Made by a program: the position numbers and the translations under genes. A DNA stretch of 8,256 nucleotides, from assembly GCA_947311175.1 (NCBI GenBank), contig CAMZKK010000071.1, forward strand, positions 1 through 8,256, given 5' to 3'. The notes under the pieces were generated by a model. It ran no database searches, was not told the origin of the DNA, and was given only the letters and a program-made list of their open reading frames with translations. Below are positions 1 through 6,018 of this stretch, in pieces. Source of the stretch: an uncultured Planctomycetota bacterium (GTDB lineage: Bacteria; Planctomycetota; SZUA-567; JAFGNG01). Position 1 is the stretch's first letter. Each line of letters opens with the position of its first letter.

Positions 1-38
1 AGTATTTATTAATAATTGGATTGTAGGTAAATATTATT

Positions 39-45
39 GAAGGAG
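39..45 (+). promoter_or_regulatory. Strong Shine-Dalgarno site deciding a GTG start
   Basis: The bases GAAGGAG lie 10 nt upstream of the GTG at 56-58. This is a near-perfect anti-16S match, and it supports the GTG start of the activase gene. The encoded N-terminus (MAYLGIDIGS) is also where this protein family normally begins. No convincing -35/-10 promoter pair can be placed in the 38 bases before it, so the operon promoter may lie upstream of the window. Confidence 0.8.
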
Positions 46-55
46 TATCTATAAC

Positions 56-3028
56 GTGGCATATCTTGGTATTGACATAGGTTCACTGTATGTGAGCCTT
101 GCACTGATTGACAAAGATGGAAACTTAGTAAAGAAAGCATATCTCAAACATCAAGGAGAACCGATAAAAACCCTAAAGAGCGGATTGAAAGATTTTCCAG
201 TCGATGACATCGAAGGGGTGGTGAAAACCGGCTCCGGTGGTGCCGACATCAACTTAGATGGAAAATATATTAATTCTATTGTATCGCAAGTAGAAGGGGT
301 CAGAACCTTAAATTGCGGTGCGAAAAATATCATTTATATTGGTGGAGGCTCGTTTTCACTCATCCGCCTTGACGAAAATGGCAATTACAGTCATAGCACC
401 TCAAACTCTGCTTGTGCGTCTGGAACAGGAGCATTCCTCGACCAACAAGCATTGCGACTACAAGTTGAACCGGCAGAGCTATCAAAAAAAGCAATGGCAT
501 ACAAAGGAAAAATCCCGGGAGTAGCAACTCGTTGTGCAGTATTTGCCAAGAGTGATATGATTCACCTTCAGCAAGAAGGATATTCAACAGATGCCATCGC
601 TGCCGGACTTTGTCGTGGGCTTGGACACTCAACGGTCGATGGCTTATTGAATGGGCATACCCTAAAAGGCACAACAGTTTGTATCGGTGGAGTTGCCAAA
701 AACAGCGTGGTTATTAGCGGGGTAAACAGCAATCTTGGATTTGATACCATCGTCCCGGAAAACCCTGAGCTTATTTCTGCAATTGGCGCTGCCCATTATG
801 CAAAATCCAATAAAATCAAGACAAAGGTTGAGCTTGACAACTTAGACAACAAAAAAGAAGATAATCAAAAATCATTTATGCGAAATCGTTTAGAATTAAA
901 ATTATCAGAATATCCTGATTTTAAATATCACGATTACTATCGTGATGAAAACAATTCTGAAATCGCAATTATCGAACCTCGCAGTGGTAAGATTGAGGTT
1001 TCCCTCGGAATAGACATTGGATCAACCAGCACCAAGGCAGCAATTCTCGACTATGACCAAAAAATGATTGCTTGGGTTTATTTAAAAACTGCTGGCAATC
1101 CAATCAACGCAGTTCAAAAATTGCTTGACGCAATTCGCTCACTACAAAAGAAGGCTGGCTTTGAGTTAGTCATCAAGGGTGTTGGCACTACCGGCTCAGG
1201 TAGAAAGATGATTAAAGAGGTTATCGGAGCCGATTTAGCCATCAATGAAATTACTGCTCACGCAAGGGCTGCCGTATTTCTTGATCCTAAGGTTGACACA
1301 ATTCTTGAACTTGGTGGACAAGATGCCAAATTTACTCAACTTCAAAATGGCGTAGTGTATAATTCAATTATGAATTATGTTTGTGCTGCCGGTACCGGTT
1401 CATTCATTGAAGAGCAAGCACAAAAGCTGGGAGTACCGATTGCTGAATATGCAGACTTTGCTATGAGCAAGGAATGCCCACCGACCTCCGACAGATGCAC
1501 CGTATATATGGAACGAGACCTTGACCTTTTGCTTGCTAAAGGATGGGAAAAACAACAAGTTGCCGCAAGTGTTCTTCATAGCGTTCGGGATAATTATCTA
1601 AACAAGGTTGTTGCCGGACTTCACATTGGAGACCATGTTTGTTTTCAAGGTGCAACTGCTCGCAATAAGGCATTGGTTGCTGCCTTTGAGGTTGAATTAG
1701 GAAAGCCGATAATGGTTAGCCCATACTGCCATGTTACCGGTTCACTTGGGATGTGCCTACTGGTTCAAGAACGCCTAAAAACAAAGACAGCTTTTAAAGG
1801 ACTTAAATTCGCAGACGAAAAGGTAAGTGTTAATTATGAAACCTGTGAATTGTGTCATAATCTATGCAGTCTTTCAATCATCAAAACAGATTCCACAACG
1901 GTTGCGTGGGGATTAAAATGTGGTAGAGATTATGAATCGGACAAACCTGTAGTCAAAAAGAATCCAGGTTATGAGTTTTTACGCAAGCGAGATATGGCTT
2001 GGCGAAAAGATATTCATCTCAAAAAGAATGGTCCGACAATTGGACTACCGAGAGCACTTGGAATTTATGGTTATGTTCCACTGTGGCGTGAGTTTTTCCA
2101 TAGCCTTGACTGTAATGTTCACCTTTCATCAAAAAGCACTGATGCAACAATGAAGGCAGGGACAGCAATTTCTACTGCGGAATACTGTGCACCGGTATTA
2201 ATGAGCCATGGCCATATTAAAGAACTTGCGGAGGATGAAAAAGTTGATCAAATATTTCTTCCGTATATGTTAAGAGAAAAAAATGAGCACAATTTTACCG
2301 ATGCCCATTTTTGTGCATATCTCCAAGCTCACCCTGGCGTAATTACATCAATCAAAAGCCTAAACATTAAAGACAAGTTGATTTCACCAATAATCCAATT
2401 TCAACAAACTAGAGATTATATGATTGAAAGACTGTTGGAAACTGTTGGAAAAAGATTAGGTAAAAATAAAGCGGAAATCAGTGTTGCCTATGAAGCTGGA
2501 GAAAAGGCTCAACAAGAATTTAACAATGAATGCCAAAGTTTAGGCAAACAAGCATTGAAAAAAATTAAAGAAGAAAAGACACTTGGAATTGTCATTGTCG
2601 GACGACCATACAACGCAATGGATCCGGGAATGGCTCTCGACCTTCCACGTAAAATTGCCGACATGGGGTACAATGTTGTCTTTCTCGATATGCTTGACCT
2701 TGATTACACTTGGGTAAAAAACGAACATAGCAATATGTTTTGGCATTATGGACAAAAAATCCTTGCTGCTGCCGACTATGTTCTCAAACATGACAATTTA
2801 TTTGGCATCTACTTTACCAACTTTATGTGTGGCCCTGATAGCTATATTCAAACCTACTTCAAAGAAGCAATGGCAACTAAGCAAAAGCCATATATATCAT
2901 TGCAATTTGATGGACATGGAGCAGACGCCGGCTATCTAACAAGGATTGAAGCTGCGTTAGAAAGCTTTCATTCATGGCGTGGCATTCCTCGCCCAAAAAC
3001 CGAAGAAGTAGCTAAGGAAATAAAATAG
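56..3028 (+). CDS. Tandem-ASKHA acyl-CoA dehydratase activase (BadF/HgdC family) with DUF2229 region
   Basis: Large cytoplasmic ATPase related to HgdC/BadF activators, which couple ATP hydrolysis to low-potential electron transfer through a [4Fe-4S] cluster held between two ASKHA subunits. Two ASKHA domains are visible, at about residues 1-250 and 315-575. Each has a phosphate-binding GIDIGS motif (5-10 and 318-323), a C-x2-GTG-x-F motif (Cys120, Cys443) and a second cysteine (Cys160 in TRCAVF, Cys481 in DRCTVY). The 40- and 38-residue spacings match the two cluster ligands known in HgdC. Domain 2 keeps the LGGQDAK motif (419-425), whereas domain 1 has IGGGSFS instead. A C-x2-C-x3-C knuckle (597, 600, 604) followed by Cys622 leads into a DUF2229-type region (about 660-970) with TIGLPRALGIY, EYCAP (Cys711) and MCGPDS (Cys925). 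The usual C-terminal HgdB-like module is absent and is encoded by the gene at 3972. The start is GTG with a strong Shine-Dalgarno site. The family assignment is firm, but the physiological substrate is unknown. Confidence 0.93.
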   Translation: MAYLGIDIGSLYVSLALIDKDGNLVKKAYLKHQGEPIKTLKSGLKDFPVDDIEGVVKTGSGGADINLDGKYINSIVSQVEGVRTLNCGAKNIIYIGGGSFSLIRLDENGNYSHSTSNSACASGTGAFLDQQALRLQVEPAELSKKAMAYKGKIPGVATRCAVFAKSDMIHLQQEGYSTDAIAAGLCRGLGHSTVDGLLNGHTLKGTTVCIGGVAKNSVVISGVNSNLGFDTIVPENPELISAIGAAHYAKSNKIKTKVELDNLDNKKEDNQKSFMRNRLELKLSEYPDFKYHDYYRDENNSEIAIIEPRSGKIEVSLGIDIGSTSTKAAILDYDQKMIAWVYLKTAGNPINAVQKLLDAIRSLQKKAGFELVIKGVGTTGSGRKMIKEVIGADLAINEITAHARAAVFLDPKVDTILELGGQDAKFTQLQNGVVYNSIMNYVCAAGTGSFIEEQAQKLGVPIAEYADFAMSKECPPTSDRCTVYMERDLDLLLAKGWEKQQVAASVLHSVRDNYLNKVVAGLHIGDHVCFQGATARNKALVAAFEVELGKPIMVSPYCHVTGSLGMCLLVQERLKTKTAFKGLKFADEKVSVNYETCELCHNLCSLSIIKTDSTTVAWGLKCGRDYESDKPVVKKNPGYEFLRKRDMAWRKDIHLKKNGPTIGLPRALGIYGYVPLWREFFHSLDCNVHLSSKSTDATMKAGTAISTAEYCAPVLMSHGHIKELAEDEKVDQIFLPYMLREKNEHNFTDAHFCAYLQAHPGVITSIKSLNIKDKLISPIIQFQQTRDYMIERLLETVGKRLGKNKAEISVAYEAGEKAQQEFNNECQSLGKQALKKIKEEKTLGIVIVGRPYNAMDPGMALDLPRKIADMGYNVVFLDMLDLDYTWVKNEHSNMFWHYGQKILAAADYVLKHDNLFGIYFTNFMCGPDSYIQTYFKEAMATKQKPYISLQFDGHGADAGYLTRIEAALESFHSWRGIPRPKTEEVAKEIK
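2431..2450 (+). repeat. Perfect 10-bp tandem direct repeat inside the activase gene
   Basis: The unit ACTGTTGGAA occurs twice back to back within the codons for residues about 793-799 (LLETVGK). Because 10 is not a multiple of three, gain or loss of one unit would shift the reading frame. With only two copies, this may well be chance. Confidence 0.6.
3014..3018 (+). promoter_or_regulatory. Ribosome binding site of the PHP gene, inside the activase 3' end
   Basis: AAGGA lies within the last codons of the upstream gene, 10 nt before the ATG at 3029. The upstream TAG stop (3026-3028) directly abuts this ATG, so translation of the two genes is probably coupled by re-initiation. Confidence 0.6.
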
Positions 3029-3907
3029 ATGAAAATAACCACTGATTGGCATATCCATACCAACCATTCTTGCGATTGTGCAAAATCAGACATGGGAGTA
3101 AAGATACCTGAATTGATAGCAGTGGCTGAAACAAAAGGAATTACGGATTTCGGGATTACCGATCACATCTACACCCCCTACAATCTCGATGATTTATTTC
3201 GCTCAAAAGAAGAGTTTGATGCCCAACCATTCAATCCTAATTTTCATTTTGGAGTTGAGGTAAGCGTGGTATCAAGATGGGAAATTGAAGAGATTGAATC
3301 GGGAAGAACTTTAGCAAAGACCTATGGACTTCGTGAGGGTGGAGTGCAAGGGTGTGAATTAGCAATCGGAATTACCGAAGAAGATATTTCAGAATATGGA
3401 TTTGAGTATGTGATTGGCGGAGTTCATTTTCCGATGTATGTCGAGATTACGAGGGAAAATATAATTCAAGACTATGCAAGGCAAAACCTATTTCTTGCCT
3501 GTCATCCATTAGTTGATGTCGTAGCCCATCCTTGGTGGTGGCATGGCCCGAATGGTGAATGGTTTACTAAAGAAAGCGGATTATACCAAACCGATCCATG
3601 GCTTGATGATTTCGGGAAAATACCTCTATCCATTCACGATGAATTTGCAGCAGCTGTCAAAGAAAATAAGACTGCGGTTGAGATTAACCTTAATTGTGTA
3701 TTCAACAAAAAATACCCGGATGATTTCACCCGGCAATATATGGATTACATCGCTTATTTGCACGAGCGAGGAGTAAAGTTTTCAATTGGTAGCGACTGTC
3801 ACGAAACAGAATATAATCCACAATTTGGCGAGCTTGAAAAACTACTCGAAGACATTGGAATATCGAATAAAGATTTATGGAAAATACCGGAAAGAACAAA
3901 GGCGTAA
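3029..3907 (+). CDS. PHP-domain metal-dependent phosphoesterase
   Basis: A 292-aa protein of the PHP (polymerase and histidinol phosphatase) superfamily, whose members are multi-metal hydrolases, commonly of phosphomonoesters. The expected metal-binding motifs appear in order: D6-x-H8-x-H10, ITDH ending at His46, Glu77 in GVEVS, GGVH at His133, VAHP at His167, and GSDCH with Asp256 and His258. No ligand seems to be lost, so it should be an active enzyme. There is no signal peptide or membrane segment, so it is likely cytoplasmic. The length and the GGVHF segment resemble HisK-type histidinol phosphatases, but no histidine-biosynthesis gene is nearby and that substrate cannot be assumed. An insert rich in acidic residues (about 83-122) separates Glu77 from His133. 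The ATG follows the activase stop codon with no gap. The gene lies between the two halves of what is normally a single activase/HgdB-like chain, which points to a role tied to that system (inference). Confidence 0.88.
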   Translation: MKITTDWHIHTNHSCDCAKSDMGVKIPELIAVAETKGITDFGITDHIYTPYNLDDLFRSKEEFDAQPFNPNFHFGVEVSVVSRWEIEEIESGRTLAKTYGLREGGVQGCELAIGITEEDISEYGFEYVIGGVHFPMYVEITRENIIQDYARQNLFLACHPLVDVVAHPWWWHGPNGEWFTKESGLYQTDPWLDDFGKIPLSIHDEFAAAVKENKTAVEINLNCVFNKKYPDDFTRQYMDYIAYLHERGVKFSIGSDCHETEYNPQFGELEKLLEDIGISNKDLWKIPERTKA

Positions 3908-3960
3908 ACAATCGTTTTCTTCATCAATGATCAGTGGGGAACGAAAAACAAAAAAAATAA

Positions 3961-3964
3961 AGGA
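3961..3964 (+). promoter_or_regulatory. Shine-Dalgarno site of the HgdB-like gene
   Basis: AGGA lies 7 nt before the ATG at 3972, within an A-rich stretch (about 3940-3965). The 64-bp gap after the PHP gene contains no hairpin that would stop transcription, so the two genes are probably co-transcribed. Confidence 0.6.
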
Positions 3965-3971
3965 ATAAATT

Positions 3972-5195
3972 ATGACTAAAGAAAGAGCTGAAGAACAAAA
4001 AATAGATGTCAAAAAAAATGCGAATGGTAAGCATATGTTTATCCCCTCAATGTGCCCAATTGGTGCCCGACTTATGTCAGGAGTATTTAAATCCATTGGC
4101 TACAATGCAATGCCTCTTGAGATTGATGCCGAGGCATTAGCCACCGGCTACAAACATACTGCAGGTGGCGAGTGCGTCCCTTGTCCTTGCACAACCGGGG
4201 CAATCATCACCAATATGAAAGCAAAAGGATTGAAGCCATCAGAGGTGGTTGTATTTATGCCTACCGCTTGTGGGCCTTGTCGCTTTGGTCAGTATGCAAA
4301 ACTTAATGAGATAATTTTTGAAAAATTAAACTGGGAAGATATTGAATTTTTAAGCCTTAGTGCGGAAAACGCCTATGGCGGTATCGATATTACAACTCGC
4401 AAGAAGATGTATTTTTCATTATTGGTTGCCGACATCATCAGAAAATTTGGAATGAAGATTCGCCCCTATGAAAAAGAAAAAGGTCAAGCAGATAAACTGA
4501 TTGAAGAATATACAGCGTTATTTGAGATTGAGTTTGAAAAAGAGAGCAGCGATATTGAAGGATTGTTGACAAAGATGCGAGACTCTGCCTTAAAGATTGA
4601 GGTTGATTCAACGCCAAAACCATTGGTTGGGGTTGTTGGTGAAATCTATGTAAGAACCGACCCATTTATCAATATGAATCTCTGTCGTAGAATAGAAGAA
4701 CTTGGTGGGGAGGCATGGCTTGCTCCAATTAGTGAGTGGATTTTATATACTTCCGAATGCTCAAGAATGGTTGCCAAAGAAAATAGAGAAGGCATTTTTA
4801 CCAGAATAAGACTGTGGTTTGAAGACCATTGGTTTAATTCTGTCGAAAGAAAATATTACGACCTCGTCTCTCCAATCTTAGATGACAGGCGAGAGCCTCA
4901 CATCCCAGAGGTTATAGAGACCGGAGAAAAATATTTACCGAAACAATTTGAAGGAGAGGCAATCCTCACCCTCGGAAGAGCAGAGCTCTTTGTTAAAAAG
5001 AATGGAGCCAAGGCAGTAGTCAACGCCTCTCCAATGTTCTGTATGCCAGGAACCATAACCAGTAGTATTTTTCCAAAAATAGAGCAAGAATTAGAAGTCC
5101 CAATAATCTGTAATTTTTACGACGGCTCAGGAGATCCCAACCAGTCATTAGTCCCGTGTATGCATTATTTGTGTGATGAAAAAAATAATGATTGA
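3972..5195 (+). CDS. Cysteine-rich HgdB-like 2-hydroxyacyl-CoA dehydratase-family protein (detached C-terminal module of the activase chain)
   Basis: A 407-aa cytoplasmic protein matching the C-terminal module of large single-chain activase/dehydratase-like proteins. That module is related to the D-component (HgdB) of 2-hydroxyacyl-CoA dehydratases. Visible hallmarks are the early PSMCPIGARL segment (Cys28), GGECVPCPCTTG (Cys68, Cys71, Cys73), ACGPCRFGQY (Cys100, Cys103), MFCMPG (Cys357) and a C-terminal YDGSGDPNQ followed by Cys396 and Cys401. The clustered cysteines are plausible Fe-S ligands, so this could be the electron acceptor or reductase partner of the ATPase at 56-3028. The N-terminus is a charged linker (residues 1-20), as expected if the chain were cut between domains. 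The start is an ATG with AGGA 7 nt upstream. The stop overlaps the first possible start of the next gene. Its true substrate is not inferable: dehydration, small-molecule reduction as in double-cubane proteins, or an assembly role are all possible. Confidence 0.87.
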   Translation: MTKERAEEQKIDVKKNANGKHMFIPSMCPIGARLMSGVFKSIGYNAMPLEIDAEALATGYKHTAGGECVPCPCTTGAIITNMKAKGLKPSEVVVFMPTACGPCRFGQYAKLNEIIFEKLNWEDIEFLSLSAENAYGGIDITTRKKMYFSLLVADIIRKFGMKIRPYEKEKGQADKLIEEYTALFEIEFEKESSDIEGLLTKMRDSALKIEVDSTPKPLVGVVGEIYVRTDPFINMNLCRRIEELGGEAWLAPISEWILYTSECSRMVAKENREGIFTRIRLWFEDHWFNSVERKYYDLVSPILDDRREPHIPEVIETGEKYLPKQFEGEAILTLGRAELFVKKNGAKAVVNASPMFCMPGTITSSIFPKIEQELEVPIICNFYDGSGDPNQSLVPCMHYLCDEKNND

Positions 5196-5221
5196 AAATA
5201 AGTATAGATGAGAGACTTATC

Positions 5222-5908
5222 GTGAAAAGAAAAACTTTGATGTCATGGAGCAGTGGCAAGGATAGTGCTTGGGCGTTGTATAAATTGCAAAAAAATCCTG
5301 AAATTGATTTGGCAGGATTATTTTGCACTGTCAACGAAAAGTTTGAGCGTGTCGCGATGCATGGAGTTAGGGTTGAGTTGTTAAAAAAACAGGCGAACAA
5401 CATCGGGCTACCGTTGAAAATAATCGAAATACCATATCCATGCAATAATGATGATTATGAAAGAATAATGGGTAAATTTGTCAAGCGAGCAAAAAATAAT
5501 GCTATCGAATGCTTTGCATTTGGAGACTTGTTCCTTAAAGATATTCGGGAATACAGAGAAGAAAAATTGAAAGACTCAGGAATAGAGCCAATCTTTCCTC
5601 TTTGGGGAATACCAACCGACACACTCGCAAAGGAAATGATTGACAGTGGCGTAAAAACAATAATTACTTGCATAGATCCCAAAAAAATACCGGAAGAGTT
5701 TATCGGCAAAGAATTCAATAAAGATTTTCTGCAAGCACTACCTGCGAAAATTGACCCTTGCGGAGAAAATGGAGAATTTCATAGTTTTGTCTTTGACGGT
5801 CCAATGTTCAAAAAACCAATAGAAGTAATTGTCGGAGAAATAGTCCATCGTGATAACTTCATCTTTGCCGACATAAAGCTAAATTCCTCAGTTGGAATTA
5901 ACAACTAA
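5222..5908 (+). CDS. DUF71/COG2102 (Dph6-like) PP-loop ATPase
   Basis: A 228-aa adenine-nucleotide alpha-hydrolase family protein, related to archaeal and eukaryotic Dph6 (diphthine-ammonia ligase). The PP-loop SGKDS is at residues 11-15, giving the usual short lead-in before it. Family motifs follow: MHGVR (46-50), FGDLFLKDIREYRE (100-113), PLWG (126-129) and CGENGEFHSFVFDGP (180-194, with Cys180). The length is normal for the family. I chose the GTG at 5222, preceded by GAGAG about 7 nt upstream, because it gives a family-like N-terminus. The TTG at 5192 is an alternative: it would add ten residues, overlap the previous stop as TTGA, and has no good Shine-Dalgarno site. Bacteria lack diphthamide, so the substrate must differ. 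Published comparative genomics of DUF71 proposed a B12-salvage role for some bacterial members, but no cobalamin gene is seen here. Membership in the operon is supported by the 26-bp gap. Confidence 0.85.
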   Translation: MKRKTLMSWSSGKDSAWALYKLQKNPEIDLAGLFCTVNEKFERVAMHGVRVELLKKQANNIGLPLKIIEIPYPCNNDDYERIMGKFVKRAKNNAIECFAFGDLFLKDIREYREEKLKDSGIEPIFPLWGIPTDTLAKEMIDSGVKTIITCIDPKKIPEEFIGKEFNKDFLQALPAKIDPCGENGEFHSFVFDGPMFKKPIEVIVGEIVHRDNFIFADIKLNSSVGINN

Positions 5909-6018
5909 CAACGAAGATAGCTCTACGAGCGATATTTAATGAAGTGAAATCCTGTATTTTTATACCCTCAGAGGCGCGTGCTTTTTAATTAAATCCCGCA
6001 CTAACTGAAAAATTCAGA
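5909..6018. other. Convergent intergenic region
   Basis: These 110 bp separate the stop of the PP-loop ATPase gene from the stop of the convergent HD-domain gene. They contain a small hairpin (GCTC-TAC-GAGC at 5920-5930), a weak AT-rich inverted repeat (5954-5965) and a 5-bp stem at 6005-6017. None has the strong GC stem plus T-run of a classic intrinsic terminator. I see no ORF, tRNA or other RNA gene here. Confidence 0.7.
5917..5933 (+). terminator. Possible weak terminator hairpin of the + strand operon
   Basis: The stem is GCTC (5920-5923) paired with GAGC (5927-5930) around a TAC loop, with two further A-T pairs beyond one mismatch. An AT-rich stretch (ATATTTAAT) follows rather than a proper T-run. 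It lies 9 nt after the stop codon, the right place for a terminator, but the stem is short and this is a low-confidence call. Confidence 0.22.

Noticed and set aside
360..674. A 104-codon antisense ORF within the activase gene
   Set aside because: It is a shadow of a strongly conserved coding region, with no recognisable protein motif and no supported start.
3029..3907. Naming the PHP gene hisK (histidinol phosphatase)
   Set aside because: The fold and metal motifs fit the superfamily, but there is no histidine-pathway context and the substrate-determining residues cannot be judged by eye.
3927..3968. A 13-codon ORF between the PHP and HgdB-like genes (MISGERKTKKIKE)
   Set aside because: It has no ribosome site, low-complexity Lys-rich composition and an A-rich leader origin. 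It is better explained as the leader of the next gene.
4011..4018. Run of eight A bases early in the HgdB-like gene as a programmed slippage site
   Set aside because: The frame is open without slippage and short A-runs are common in AT-rich DNA. No alternative product is suggested.
5020..5445. A 141-codon antisense ORF spanning the HgdB-like/PP-loop ATPase junction
   Set aside because: Both + strand genes here have clear family motifs. The antisense product is low-complexity and hydrophobic, with no recognised domain.
6005..6017. CTGAA-AAA-TTCAG hairpin just past the - strand gene's stop codon
   Set aside because: The stem is only 5 bp and no T-run follows it on the - strand, so it does not qualify as an intrinsic terminator.
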